Shown here: positions 35,628 to 44,823 of the stretch, one piece after another | Position numbering within the stretch: the stretch's first letter is position 1 | Layout: every line of letters begins with the position of its first letter | Assembly (NCBI RefSeq): GCF_000379685.1 | Contig: NZ_KB903249.1 | Span: 476,795 to 540,794 of the forward strand | Reading direction: 5' to 3' | Source of the DNA: Catelliglobosispora koreensis DSM 44566 | Lineage (GTDB): Bacteria; Actinomycetota; Actinomycetes; Mycobacteriales; Micromonosporaceae | Length of the DNA: 64,000 nt | Notes under the pieces: model-generated | What the model was told of the DNA's origin: nothing | The model's database searches: none | What the model saw: only the letters and a program-made list of their open reading frames with translations | Made by a program: the position numbers and the translations under genes

Positions 35628-37550
35628 ATGCCAGTCGAGTTCGGGGTGCTAGGGCCGGTTTCGGCCTGGACCGGGGAAGGTGCCCGGATCAACCTGCGCG
35701 GTCCGCGTCACCGGGCCGTTCTGGCGCGTCTGATCGTGGCCCGCCGTCGCCTTGTACCACTGGATGTTTTGATCGATGATTTGTGGCCCGAGGCGCCACC
35801 ACCGGATGCCGCCGGGGCGATACGCACGTTCGTCGCTGCGCTGCGGCGTGAACTGGAACCGGGCCGTGCCCCGCGGACCCCGGCAAAGCTGCTCGTCACC
35901 GAGGGGCCGGGATATGCCCTGCACGCTGAGCCTGACAGCGTTGACGCCTGGCGCTTCGAAACGGCCGTCACTGCTGCCGCGCGACCGAACGCGGAGAAGC
36001 TGCAAGAAGCACTGAACTTGTGGCGTGGTCCCGCTTATGCCGACTTCCCGGACGACCTTTGGGCACATGGCGAACGGTCACGGCTCAGCGAGTTGCGGTT
36101 GCAGGCAGTGGAACAGCTTGCCACGGTTCGCCTCGAACTCGGGCTGGCCGACATGGTTGCCGCGGATCTCGATGCCCACACCGCTGAACATCCCTGGCGG
36201 GAAAACGCCTGGCGGCTCCTTGCCCTTGCCCTGTACCAAAGTGGCCGTCAGGCCGACGCGTTAGCCGTGGTGCGGCAAGCCAAATCGATGCTGGCCGGGC
36301 AACTCGGCCTGGACCCCGGTCCGGCACTGGCGCGACTAGAGGCCAGCATCCTGCGCCACGATCCCCAATTGCTTCCCGCGCAAGTGCTGGCGGCAAAGGT
36401 TTGGGCCAACGCCACAGCCGCCTACGACCGGGCCGTCGCCGCAGATGCGCGCACCAGACTGGAATCGACCGTCAGCATCCTGCGCGGCCTGGCTGTCACT
36501 GGCGGAAGCGGACTGCGGTCAGCTCGCGAGCACCGTGTCGCCGCGGTGACGGCAGCCGAACAGCTCGGCGACCCGCACCTGACCGCTCGCGTGATCGGTG
36601 CCTATGACGTGCCCGCTATTTGGAGCCGTGTAGACGATCCTGAGCAGGCCGCTCACATCGTGGCCGCCGCCCGCCGCGCGCTCCGCTCGTTGCCAGCAGG
36701 GGAAAACAACGCGACCCGCGCTCGGCTCCTCGCGACCATAGGCCTGGAAACCCGGGGTGTACTCGACCCAAGTGCCGCTGCCGCCGCTGCCGAAAGCGTG
36801 GCGATCGCCCGGAACCTGAACGACCCCAACGTTGTCGTGTTCGCGCTCAACGCCTTGTTCATGCAGTCGTTTGGCCACTGTGGACTGGCCGCCGAGCGGG
36901 ACGCCATCGGCAGCGAACTGATCGAGGTGTCGGCCCGCCACGGCCTGACGACTTACGAAGTGCTGGGTCACCTCATCCGCCTGCAGTCCCGTAGCGCTTT
37001 GGCGGACTTCACCGCCGCCGACCGTCATGCGGAGGCAGCGGATGCGCTTGCCCAGCAACATGATCTGGCGTTGGTCGGGGTGTTCACCGCGTGGTATCGC
37101 GCCCTGCGCCAGGGTGTCCCCGGCGCCTATCTCAAGGCCGCGGCACTGCTTGACAACGCTGGCATGCCGGGACTGTCCGATGGGCTGCTTCCTATGGCAC
37201 TGCTATGTCTTCAAGTGCGCCATGGGCAGACTGTCCACCTTGATGAGTCCGCGAACTGGGGACCCTACGAGCCGTGGGCACGCCCGCATCTGCTGCTGGC
37301 ACAAGGACTTCACGCTGAGGCACGCGAAGCTGCCGAAGCGATCCCGCCGCCGCCGGCTAACCACACACAGGAAGCCCTGTGGGCTCTTGCCGGGCTGGCC
37401 GCCCTGCGGACCGGCGACCGTGACCTGGCGGCCCGTGCCTACGAGGCTCTGCTGCCAGCCGGTGGTGAACTAGCGGGCGCTGGCACCGGTCTGTTCACTC
37501 TCGGTCCCGTGCGCGACCTGTTAGCCGAACTAGCCGCTGGCGTGGCTTAA
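35628..37550 (+). CDS. SARP-type transcriptional activator with TPR-like C-terminus
   Basis: The 640-residue protein opens with an OmpR-type winged helix (VEFGVLGPVSAWTGEGARIN, then VLIDDLWPEAPP). The bacterial transcriptional activation domain follows (LQEALNLWRGPAYADFPDDL, then LYQSGRQADALAVVRQAKSM). The remaining 380 residues are helical, TPR-like repeats (about 255-635). There is no P-loop: unlike AfsR it lacks the NB-ARC domain, giving a medium-length SARP. SARPs usually activate secondary-metabolite genes; no cluster is visible here. ATG 35607 is an alternative. Its stop is shared within TTAA with the convergent SDR gene. Confidence 0.88.
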   Translation: MPVEFGVLGPVSAWTGEGARINLRGPRHRAVLARLIVARRRLVPLDVLIDDLWPEAPPPDAAGAIRTFVAALRRELEPGRAPRTPAKLLVTEGPGYALHAEPDSVDAWRFETAVTAAARPNAEKLQEALNLWRGPAYADFPDDLWAHGERSRLSELRLQAVEQLATVRLELGLADMVAADLDAHTAEHPWRENAWRLLALALYQSGRQADALAVVRQAKSMLAGQLGLDPGPALARLEASILRHDPQLLPAQVLAAKVWANATAAYDRAVAADARTRLESTVSILRGLAVTGGSGLRSAREHRVAAVTAAEQLGDPHLTARVIGAYDVPAIWSRVDDPEQAAHIVAAARRALRSLPAGENNATRARLLATIGLETRGVLDPSAAAAAAESVAIARNLNDPNVVVFALNALFMQSFGHCGLAAERDAIGSELIEVSARHGLTTYEVLGHLIRLQSRSALADFTAADRHAEAADALAQQHDLALVGVFTAWYRALRQGVPGAYLKAAALLDNAGMPGLSDGLLPMALLCLQVRHGQTVHLDESANWGPYEPWARPHLLLAQGLHAEAREAAEAIPPPPANHTQEALWALAGLAALRTGDRDLAARAYEALLPAGGELAGAGTGLFTLGPVRDLLAELAAGVA

Positions 37551-38350
37551 GAGCGGCCGTGGCGGCGGCGCATGCCTGCCGCTAATGGAGCGTTGTCGAG
37601 GTCGCCGGCCGCGATGCGAGTGGCGATGGTGCGCCGGACCATGCGCGCGGCCAAGCCTGGCAGATGCCGTGCGATGGCGATCTCGAACCAGCCGCGGCGA
37701 GTGGTCGCCACGTCGCGCAGCGGCTTGCGGGCGGTCGCGGCGCGCATGATGGCCGCGATGACTCCCTCGACCGGTTCATAGCGTGACACCCCTTGAAGGG
37801 AAAGGCCTGCCTCAGCGGTGGCATCGTGAATCGGCGACGGCACCATGCTCGGGTAGACCACGGTGACGCCGACGTGGGTGCCGACCTCTAGGCGCAGAGC
37901 GTCGGCATAGGCGGCCACCGCCCGTTTGCTGACCCCATAGGCCGCGGCGAGCGGTAAGGCCAGAAAAGCCATCCGGCTGGAGACGAAGATGACGCGCCCG
38001 CGTGAGCTTTCCAGAGCGGGCAGAGCCGCCGCCGTTACCGACCAAGCGGCGAGAAGGTTCACCTCGATCTGCTGTCTGGCTTCGGCTCCCGGGGCGAGTT
38101 CGGCCGGCGCAGGGCCGCCGACCCCGGCGTTGTTGATGAGCAGATCGAGGCCGCCGAGCAACTCGACCGCTTGCGCGACAGCGTCTTTGACGGCCTGCGG
38201 ATCAGTGAGGTCGCAGCGGATGACGTCGTCCCCGCGCAGATCAAGGCCGGCCACACGTGCGCCGCGTGCCTTGAACTGTGTGGCCAGGAGCCTGCCAAAC
38301 GTGCCGTCGGCGCCGGTGATGACAACACGCCGTCCACTTAGGTCAGTCAT
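37547..38350 (-). CDS. Short-chain dehydrogenase/reductase
   Basis: The 267-residue SDR has the cofactor motif VVITGADGTFGRLLATQF, the NNAGVGG structural motif, Ser in VIFVSSRMAF, and the Tyr-Lys pair in AAYGVSKRAVAAY. It should be an NAD(P)-dependent alcohol or ketone oxidoreductase. Its start overlaps the FMO stop by four bases (38347-38350). It is the last gene of the TetR-FMO-SDR operon and probably acts in the same catabolic route. Confidence 0.92.
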   Translation of the reverse strand: MTDLSGRRVVITGADGTFGRLLATQFKARGARVAGLDLRGDDVIRCDLTDPQAVKDAVAQAVELLGGLDLLINNAGVGGPAPAELAPGAEARQQIEVNLLAAWSVTAAALPALESSRGRVIFVSSRMAFLALPLAAAYGVSKRAVAAYADALRLEVGTHVGVTVVYPSMVPSPIHDATAEAGLSLQGVSRYEPVEGVIAAIMRAATARKPLRDVATTRRGWFEIAIARHLPGLAARMVRRTIATRIAAGDLDNAPLAAGMRRRHGRS

Positions 38351-39630
38351 GTGCGCCGCATCTCCCGTTCCATCAAGGCCAGGTAGCCGTCAAAGTCGAT
38401 GCGCATCGCAGGGCGCCGGTCGCCCCAGCGCTGGTGTGCCGCTTTGAGCTGCTGCGCACAGTCGGCACGCTGGCGTTGTGGCGAGGGCAGGGTGTAGTCA
38501 CCGGACAGGTAGGCGGCGATGAGCTTTCCTTGTGCCTCAACGACAGGCAATGCCGCGCCCGTGGACTGCATGAGCCCAGCGAACATCAGCCCCGGCGCGG
38601 TGAGGTGAAACACCCTGCGGTACAAGGGCATCATCTCCGCCGACGGCTTGAGCAACGCGGGGTCTAGGAAGGGGAGATCTATCCGGTACCCGGTGCACCA
38701 CACGATCACATCGACATCGTCACTGGTTCCGTCGGCGAAAGACACTGTCTTGCCGTCGATACGCTCGATGCCACGCCTGGGCCGGATTTCGCCATGGCTG
38801 ATGCGTGACAGGAGAGCGTCGGACAACGTGGGATGGTCTTCGAGGAAGCCGTGTTCAGGGCGCTGCAATCCGTACCGTTCCAGCGATCCGACCGTCACCC
38901 GCAGCATGGTCTGGCTGATGCGCTGACGCAACCGCCAGGGCAGCCGTTTGGCGAGCGCACCGTTGAGGGTGTCAGAAGGCTTACCTAGCAAGTGTTTCGG
39001 CACGACCCACACACCGCGGCGCATGGACAGCAGGGTCCGGTCGGCCACATGGGAGGCGTCGACCGCGATATCCATCGCCGAGTTGCCGCCGCCGACGACC
39101 AGCACACGTTTGCCCTCAAGCTGTTCCGGTCCGCGGTAGTCGTGGCTGTGCAACTGCTCGGCGGCGATCGTGCCCGGATAGTCGGGCAGCTTGGGGACAC
39201 TGTTGTGTCCATTGGCGACGATGACGGCGTCGAAGCTGTCGCTGACACCCTCGGCGGTGACTTCCCACCGGCCGCCAGGGGTCTGCGTAATGCCGGTGAC
39301 GGTGTGCCCAAAGGAGATGTGTTCGTTTAGCCCAAACCGCGCCGTGTATTCGGCCAGGTAGGTGGCGATGTGCTCGTGGCCGGGATAGTCGGGCCAGTGC
39401 GCCGGCATGGGGAAGTCAGCGAACTCGGTGCGGCTCTTGCTGGTGTTGAGGTGCAGTGTGCGGTAGGCCGAGGAGTGAACCGCCCCGAACACCCAGAGCC
39501 CGCCCGGCTCGCTGCCCGCGTCAAAGCACCGTGCGGGAATGCCTTTGTCCCTCAGCGCTTTGAGGGTGGCCAGCCCGGCAGGCCCGGCGCCGATGACGGC
39601 CGCGCGGGGGAGAGAGGATTTATCCAGCAC
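38347..39630 (-). CDS. Flavin-containing monooxygenase
   Basis: The 427-residue enzyme has FAD motif VIGAGPAGLATLKAL (about 12-17), the FMO hallmark pattern (PGTIAAEQLHSHDYRG, compare FxG...HSxxY), and an NADP motif RVLVVGGGNSAMDIA. It should oxygenate soft nucleophiles or ketones (Baeyer-Villiger or N/S-oxidation) using NADPH and O2. It lies between the TetR regulator and the SDR with tight spacing (18 bases and a four-base overlap), so the three are one operon. Confidence 0.93.
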   Translation of the reverse strand: MLDKSSLPRAAVIGAGPAGLATLKALRDKGIPARCFDAGSEPGGLWVFGAVHSSAYRTLHLNTSKSRTEFADFPMPAHWPDYPGHEHIATYLAEYTARFGLNEHISFGHTVTGITQTPGGRWEVTAEGVSDSFDAVIVANGHNSVPKLPDYPGTIAAEQLHSHDYRGPEQLEGKRVLVVGGGNSAMDIAVDASHVADRTLLSMRRGVWVVPKHLLGKPSDTLNGALAKRLPWRLRQRISQTMLRVTVGSLERYGLQRPEHGFLEDHPTLSDALLSRISHGEIRPRRGIERIDGKTVSFADGTSDDVDVIVWCTGYRIDLPFLDPALLKPSAEMMPLYRRVFHLTAPGLMFAGLMQSTGAALPVVEAQGKLIAAYLSGDYTLPSPQRQRADCAQQLKAAHQRWGDRRPAMRIDFDGYLALMEREMRRT

Positions 39631-39647
39631 ACGATGGATAATGCGGG

Positions 39648-40265
39648 TTAGCGGTACATCCGGTCAAGCCACCGGTGCACAAAAGCCCGGAACTCCCTGG
39701 GTTTGGCCCTTCCCCCGGCCACGTGCGCGTGCACCGCCCAGACCAGGCTGCGCACCGCGAGGTGCGGCGTCGGCTCGCTGAGCAAGCGCTTGCGGTGAGC
39801 CGCGGCCAGGATGTCTTCCACCGCTTGATACAGGGGAGTGGCATAAGCCGCGTCCAGCTCGGCGTGCAACTCCGGCTCAGACCACCGGCGCAACCACAGC
39901 CCGGTGGTTTCGGGCACCTGCTCCAGGAAGTCGACGAACGCGTCGAGCAGCGCGTGCAGGTGCTCGAACACATCCTCGGGGGTGTCTTTCACGCTGCGGT
40001 GCGCGGTGGCGACCGATGCCGTCAGGGCCTGGGTCTCGGCTTCGAAGACACGGGCGAAACACGCTTGGTAGAGCTCGGCTTTGGTGCCCACATGGTGGTG
40101 AACCGTGGCCACATCTATGCCGGCGGCGGTGGCGATTTCCCGCATGCTGACGGCGTCGAAGCCCTTGCGGGCGAACAGCCCGGTGGCCGCGATCAGGATC
40201 GAGTCAGCGGTGTCGCGTTGCTCGGCCCGTCGCGGCCGGCCTGGCCCACGGCGAGGTGTAGTCAT
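39648..40265 (-). CDS. TetR/AcrR family transcriptional regulator
   Basis: The 205-residue repressor has a DNA-binding N-terminus (SILIATGLFARKGFDAV is close to ILIAATGLFARKGFDAVSMR, then AAGIDVATVHHHVGTKAELY) and a helical ligand-binding domain. It is divergent from the MFS transporter gene, and a near-perfect dyad lies between them at 40285-40304. It probably represses both the FMO-SDR operon and the transporter until a substrate of the FMO appears. Confidence 0.92.
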   Translation of the reverse strand: MTTPRRGPGRPRRAEQRDTADSILIAATGLFARKGFDAVSMREIATAAGIDVATVHHHVGTKAELYQACFARVFEAETQALTASVATAHRSVKDTPEDVFEHLHALLDAFVDFLEQVPETTGLWLRRWSEPELHAELDAAYATPLYQAVEDILAAAHRKRLLSEPTPHLAVRSLVWAVHAHVAGGRAKPREFRAFVHRWLDRMYR

Positions 40266-40284
40266 GGCGCCTATCCTGCCCTAC

Positions 40285-40304
40285 AATCCAGCGAACGTTG
40301 GATT
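40285..40304. promoter_or_regulatory. TetR operator candidate between TetR and MFS genes
   Basis: AATCCAGCGAACGTTGGATT has arms AATCCA and TGGATT with an inner CG/CG pair, one mismatched pair on each side of it. It is the only strong dyad in the 59-base divergent region and is centred to occlude both promoters. Confidence 0.5.
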
Positions 40305-40324
40305 TAAGTGTCGAGGAGTCGTGA

Positions 40325-41653
40325 ATGACGACGGACAGGCTACCCCGCACCGGCCTGCTCACCTTCGCAGGCGGCTCACTCGGCATGGGCATCTGGGTCA
40401 CCGTGCCCGGCCTGCTGTTGCTCTACTTCCTCACCGAGATCCTCGCCGTTAGCCCCTGGCTGGCCGGCCTCGTGCTACTCGTTCCGAAGATCTTCGACGT
40501 CATCGTGCATCCGTGGGTCGGCCACCTGTCCGACAACGGGCTGCGCCGCCGCGGTCACCGTCGCGGCCTCATGCTCGCCGGGTGCGCCTTGCCCCTCGCC
40601 TTCGCCGGGCTGTTCGCTTTGCCAGGCGACTTCTCGGGCACACCGGCCGCGTTGTGGGTCATGGGTTTCTTCATCGCGGGCAACCTGTTTTTCGCGTTCT
40701 ATCAGGTGCCCTACCTGTCGACACCGGCCGACCTTTCCATTGGGTACCACGAAAGAACGCGCCTCATGGGTTTCCGCATGGTGGTGCTGACCCTCGGGAT
40801 CCTCCTCAGTGGAGTGCTGGCCCCCGTCATCACCGGCGGGCAAGACCCCACCCGAGGCGGATATTCGTTGATGGGCCTCATCCTTGGCGCGGCCATGCTG
40901 GGCGTCATGCTTGTGGGGCTGCGCGGCGTTCGCCAGCTCACCGCCGCCGCCCCCACCGCGATCACCAGCACGCACAGCCCTGGGCTACGCAAACTCCTTG
41001 CCGCCCTTGGCGATCGGCAGTTCCGCTGGCTGGTCATCTCTTACCTGCTGATGTCCACCACGACGCATCTGGTGCTCGCCGCGGTGCCCTACTTCGCCGA
41101 ATACGAACTCGGGCGAACAGGTTTGACGACAGTGCTTGTCGCCGCATTCGTGGCACCGGCGCTGATCGCGACCCCGATATGGGTGGTGGTTACCCGCCGC
41201 ATCGGCAAACAGCCGGGGCTGCTGCTAGCTCAGGTCACCTTCGCGGCCGGGTCACTGGTGCTGGCAGTCGGCCGTCCCGCGGGCATTCCCGTGCTCGTCG
41301 GCGCCGTCGCGATCCTGGGCATCGCTTTCGCCGCTATGCAACTGCTGCCGTTTTCGATGATGCCCGATGTCATCCGTTCCAGCGGGGCTGAGGGAACGGC
41401 GAAAGCCGGTGCCTACACGGGAATGTGGACCGCCGCGGAGGCCACGGGCGGCGCGCTCGGGCCGTATGTTTACGCGGCTTGCCTGGCCATCGGTGGCTTC
41501 GTGGCCAGCGGCGCGGGACAGACCGTCATCCAGAACTCCAGCGCTCACACCGCGATCCGTCTCGGGTTCGGGCTGGTGCCCGCGGCGCTGATGGCGCTAG
41601 CCGTGCTGTGCCAGCGAAAGTACACACTCGACAGTCAGCTGCGGCGAGGGTGA
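40325..41653 (+). CDS. MFS transporter, GPH (glycoside-pentoside-hexuronide) type
   Basis: The 442-residue protein has twelve hydrophobic helices. GPH hallmarks are KIFDVIVHPWVGHLSDN between helices 2 and 3, FSMMPDVI near helix 10, and repeated aromatic/Gly helices. Typical members co-transport sugars or sugar acids with a cation, though relatives move other substrates. The divergent arrangement with the TetR-FMO-SDR operon suggests uptake or export of the FMO pathway substrate. Confidence 0.88.
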   Translation: MTTDRLPRTGLLTFAGGSLGMGIWVTVPGLLLLYFLTEILAVSPWLAGLVLLVPKIFDVIVHPWVGHLSDNGLRRRGHRRGLMLAGCALPLAFAGLFALPGDFSGTPAALWVMGFFIAGNLFFAFYQVPYLSTPADLSIGYHERTRLMGFRMVVLTLGILLSGVLAPVITGGQDPTRGGYSLMGLILGAAMLGVMLVGLRGVRQLTAAAPTAITSTHSPGLRKLLAALGDRQFRWLVISYLLMSTTTHLVLAAVPYFAEYELGRTGLTTVLVAAFVAPALIATPIWVVVTRRIGKQPGLLLAQVTFAAGSLVLAVGRPAGIPVLVGAVAILGIAFAAMQLLPFSMMPDVIRSSGAEGTAKAGAYTGMWTAAEATGGALGPYVYAACLAIGGFVASGAGQTVIQNSSAHTAIRLGFGLVPAALMALAVLCQRKYTLDSQLRRG

Positions 41654-41687
41654 TCAGGAGGGCAGAGGCTTGCCCCTGCCCTCCTGA
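41654..41687. terminator. Bidirectional terminator hairpin
   Basis: TCAGGAGGGCAG (41654-41665) pairs perfectly with CTGCCCTCCTGA (41676-41687). It lies between the convergent MFS and M6 protease genes and ends 5 bases before the M6 stop. Confidence 0.85.
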
Positions 41688-41692
41688 ACCGG

Positions 41693-44008
41693 TCAGCCAG
41701 CGGCTGAAGGGTTGACCACGCTTACGGTCAGGACGTTGCCCGACTGAGCCGTAACCGTTGCTGTCACACCGTGTCCCGCGAGGATGACACTGTTCTGCGG
41801 GTTAGCGGTGCTGTAGTAAGCCGTCGGGTTGCTGTCGCTAAACGACGCGATGCCCGCGTTTGCCGGAGCGCACGCGGCCAGGGTCTGGACGGTCTTGGAC
41901 TGTCCTTTCCCGACAAGGATTTCCTTGTGCAGACACAACTCGGGCACGGGCTGCGTGCCGAAAGTCGCGTCAAACGGCTGACGGCGGTTGCTTGGCCTGG
42001 TGCCGTCGGAATAACTGAACGGCGCGGGACGCGCGTCGACAGGCAGGGCCTGACCCGAACCCGGGTGTTCCGAGACGTTGTTGTCTTCGGTGGTGTGATC
42101 GACGTACCAGACCAGCATGCCCGGGCGGAACGAGAAGAACTCGACCTTGTCGGGCGCGGAGATGTTGAAGCTGAACTGGTAGGGGCCGGTCCGCAGGGTG
42201 TCGTCGTAACCGGTGTACTGACGGTTCTCCAGCAGGTAGTACTGATCCGCCGTCGTGGAGACCGTGCCGGTGCTGCGTTCCCACTTGCCCGTTGGGGTCC
42301 ACGTGCCGGGCGTCTCGACGTCGTCACTGAAAAGCGTGGTGCCGCCGGACTTGGCGACGATGTCATCAAGGAACGCGCCAGCCAGGTGCACACCACCATC
42401 GGACTGGTAACGGAAGCGGAACAGCGTCGCCGCTCCGTTGGCGTCGTAGGAGAAGCGCAGCGTGGTCCACTTCCCGTTGGACGATCCGGAGACGACCTGC
42501 CCGGCACTAATCCAGTTGCTGCCGCCGTCGGTCGAATACTCGCCGTAGAGGTAGTCATATCCGGCTTCGATGTCATACCAAGCGCTCGCGGTCACGGTGA
42601 CCCGGGAAGCGGCTGGTATGGATCGGGTCAGCGATTCGTTCAGCTCGTCAGCGCTGCCAGTCCACCACGCGTACTGACCCGAGACCGGTGTCGTGTACGC
42701 CTTCGTCGTGGTCTTGTTCGGCAGGTTGACTTTGATCGCCTGCGCGTTGGCGGCATTGGCGTCCTGGGCCGGGTCGAGCAGCACGGTGCTGTTTTGGCCC
42801 AGGTTGACGTCGGTGTAGTCGAGCCAGCCGAGGAACAGCTTCTCCTCCGGGCCCATCAGGCCACCGACGGTGCCGATGCCTTCGTTCTCCTCGGCGCCGT
42901 GGCCAAGCCAAGAGCCCGAGCTCATCAGCGTCCAGAAGGCGGTGCCGTTTTCGCCGCCCGCGGTGTCGTAGTAGTCAGGCAGACCGAGGTCGTGGCCGAA
43001 CTCGTGCGCGAAGACGCCAAGCCCGCCGTTTTCCGGCTCGGTCGTGTAGTCGCCCAGCCAGTAGTTGGAGTTACCGATGCGCGCGCCGCCGGACTTGTTC
43101 TCCTGGCCGCCCACGGTCGGGCCGGTCAGGCCAAAGTCAGTGGCATTGACGAACCAGCGGTGCGACCAGATGGCGTCCTCGCCCTGGGCGCCGCCACCGG
43201 CGTCCTCACCTTCACCGGCGTGCACGGCCTGGAAGTGATCGATGTAGCCGTCACCCTCGTCATAGTTGCCGTCGTGGTCGAAGTCGTACCGGTCCCAGAC
43301 GTCAAACTGTGCCAGGTAGGCGTTGATCTGCTCAGGGCTCATCGTGCTCAGCGCGTCCTGGTACCAGGCGTTTCCACTGTCCTGAATGAACGCCCACGAG
43401 CCGCCGTTGTCCTCGATGGCGTTGTCGCCGTAGTAGGACGCGTTGTAGGGCACCTGAACCCAGTCACTAACAACGTTGGTCACCGAGTATTTGCCGGAGG
43501 AGAGCTGCTCGTAGTAGCTCTTCATCGACTCGCCGGGGCCGTTGAACAGGTTCTCGTAGTAGGCCGTGTTGAAGTCGGCGCTCCAGCCGGTCGAGTTGTC
43601 CACGGAACGGTTCGGCTGGGGGATCGCGTTGTGCGACGGGCCGGGGACCGTGCCGTACTTACCGAGACCTTCCGTTCCAAACTCGGCCAGAATGGTGAAA
43701 ATCTTGTCGGTCTTCTCGAACTCGACCTCGACGACGTTGTTCGTCGAAGCGTCGACCGTGACGTTGCCTTTGGCATCTACTTGTGCCTCGCCACGCGCAA
43801 CCATGGCGAGCGCGGCTTTGCGTTTGTCCGTCCACTGCTTGCTCAGAGGGCCCGGCCGGTTGTGTGGCCGGTGGTTCTCAGCCTTGACTTGGCCCTGATT
43901 AACGCTGTCCTGGCCGCCCGGTGTCGCGTCGGCGGGCCACTGCAAAGCAGTGATCACCAACGCTAGACCGGCCACGCCGGCGATAGCGGATATCGGGAGC
44001 TTTCTCAT
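41693..44008 (-). CDS. Secreted M6 family metalloprotease (immune-inhibitor-A-like)
   Basis: The 771-residue preproenzyme has a signal peptide (KLPISAIAGVAGLALVITAL), a pro-region, and an M6 peptidase domain. The zinc motif is HEFGHDLGLPDYYD, with SGSWLG as a likely Met-turn region (LMSSGSWLG). C-terminal beta-rich domains at about 460-690 include a MAM-like disulfide-free sandwich (FSFNISAPDKVEFFSF). M6 enzymes degrade host or environmental proteins and are calcium-stabilised. ATG 44008 is chosen because GAAGGGA precedes it and the signal peptide begins there. It is the first secreted enzyme of the 41.7-54 kb island. Confidence 0.9.
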   Translation of the reverse strand: MRKLPISAIAGVAGLALVITALQWPADATPGGQDSVNQGQVKAENHRPHNRPGPLSKQWTDKRKAALAMVARGEAQVDAKGNVTVDASTNNVVEVEFEKTDKIFTILAEFGTEGLGKYGTVPGPSHNAIPQPNRSVDNSTGWSADFNTAYYENLFNGPGESMKSYYEQLSSGKYSVTNVVSDWVQVPYNASYYGDNAIEDNGGSWAFIQDSGNAWYQDALSTMSPEQINAYLAQFDVWDRYDFDHDGNYDEGDGYIDHFQAVHAGEGEDAGGGAQGEDAIWSHRWFVNATDFGLTGPTVGGQENKSGGARIGNSNYWLGDYTTEPENGGLGVFAHEFGHDLGLPDYYDTAGGENGTAFWTLMSSGSWLGHGAEENEGIGTVGGLMGPEEKLFLGWLDYTDVNLGQNSTVLLDPAQDANAANAQAIKVNLPNKTTTKAYTTPVSGQYAWWTGSADELNESLTRSIPAASRVTVTASAWYDIEAGYDYLYGEYSTDGGSNWISAGQVVSGSSNGKWTTLRFSYDANGAATLFRFRYQSDGGVHLAGAFLDDIVAKSGGTTLFSDDVETPGTWTPTGKWERSTGTVSTTADQYYLLENRQYTGYDDTLRTGPYQFSFNISAPDKVEFFSFRPGMLVWYVDHTTEDNNVSEHPGSGQALPVDARPAPFSYSDGTRPSNRRQPFDATFGTQPVPELCLHKEILVGKGQSKTVQTLAACAPANAGIASFSDSNPTAYYSTANPQNSVILAGHGVTATVTAQSGNVLTVSVVNPSAAG

Positions 44009-44123
44009 CGTTGATCCCTTCTGGGGACGAAGGTGAAGCGGTTTGGCCGCCTGTGGGGTTAGCGTGCTTCCAGCCCCAGATGTCACCGGTCACGAGAGGA
44101 ATCAGTGGTAGAGCGCGGGAAGC

Positions 44124-44801
44124 TCAGCGCCCGCGGCGCCGCTGCGGGCCCTTGGCGGGCTTGGGCGCGCGGCGAGTTTTGGCTTCGGCGGGTGCGGCGG
44201 GGGTCTGGCCGCGCCCGCGACTGCTGTTGGCGGTCCGGCCCCGGACGATGCCAATCATTTCCTCGACGAGGTCGGTTTGCTGGTCCTGTATCCACACGAG
44301 CGCCACCGATGAGGCCGGGGCGTCAGTGACCACCTTGTAGGTGAGATCGCGCCGATGGTGAAGGCGCGCAAGGGATTGCGGGACGATGAGGACGCCAGCG
44401 CTAGCCGCGGCGAGTTCTGCGGCGGCGGATGTCGTGGCCGGACGGTGCTCCAGCACGGTGGCGGGCATTTCAGTCCACGTGAGCACATCGTCGAGCGGAT
44501 GCAACATGGTCTCGCCGGCGAGCTCAGCCAACGTGAGCTCTTCAGCTTCAGCGAGCGCATGGTCACGCGGAAGGACGACGACCGTCGCTTCGGTGTAGAG
44601 GGAAATGGCGTGGAATGTGTCCATGTCGACCGGCAGCCGGATCAGGCCCGCATCGGCTTGGGAGGCCAGCAGCTCATCGGCGGCTTGAGCGTCCTCAGCC
44701 GCGACGAGACGCAGCTCCACGTCGGGTAGTCGCTCAGACCAGGTGCGGCTCCACTTGCTCACCGTGACGCCGGGGACAACGAGCAACCGGAAGACAGACA
44801 C
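44124..44801 (-). CDS. LysR effector-domain-only protein
   Basis: The 225-residue protein matches only the C-terminal, substrate-binding half of LysR regulators (LPDVELRLVAAEDAQAADEL, ATVVVLPRDHALAEAEELTL). It lacks the N-terminal helix-turn-helix. The C-terminal tail is basic and Pro/Ala-rich, perhaps a nucleic-acid contact. Such proteins are often annotated beside DUF5997 genes, as here, where the starts are 22 bases apart. It probably binds a small ligand and acts with the DUF5997 protein. A cryptic upstream HTH was not found. Confidence 0.75.
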   Translation of the reverse strand: MSVFRLLVVPGVTVSKWSRTWSERLPDVELRLVAAEDAQAADELLASQADAGLIRLPVDMDTFHAISLYTEATVVVLPRDHALAEAEELTLAELAGETMLHPLDDVLTWTEMPATVLEHRPATTSAAAELAAASAGVLIVPQSLARLHHRRDLTYKVVTDAPASSVALVWIQDQQTDLVEEMIGIVRGRTANSSRGRGQTPAAPAEAKTRRAPKPAKGPQRRRGR

Positions 44802-44823
44802 CCCATTAGGCTACGCTGACGGA

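Noticed and set aside
30138-41653. A secondary-metabolite biosynthetic gene cluster around the SARP and ABC genes
   Set aside because: There are no synthases, NRPS/PKS modules, cyclases or precursor peptides, so only regulators and tailoring-like enzymes are present.
41771-43966. A long open frame of 731 codons on the plus strand opposite the M6 protease
   Set aside because: It mirrors the codon pattern of the M6 gene, is rich in Arg/Val/Gly without a recognisable domain, and arises from high GC on the opposite strand. The M6 frame has a signal peptide and zinc motif.
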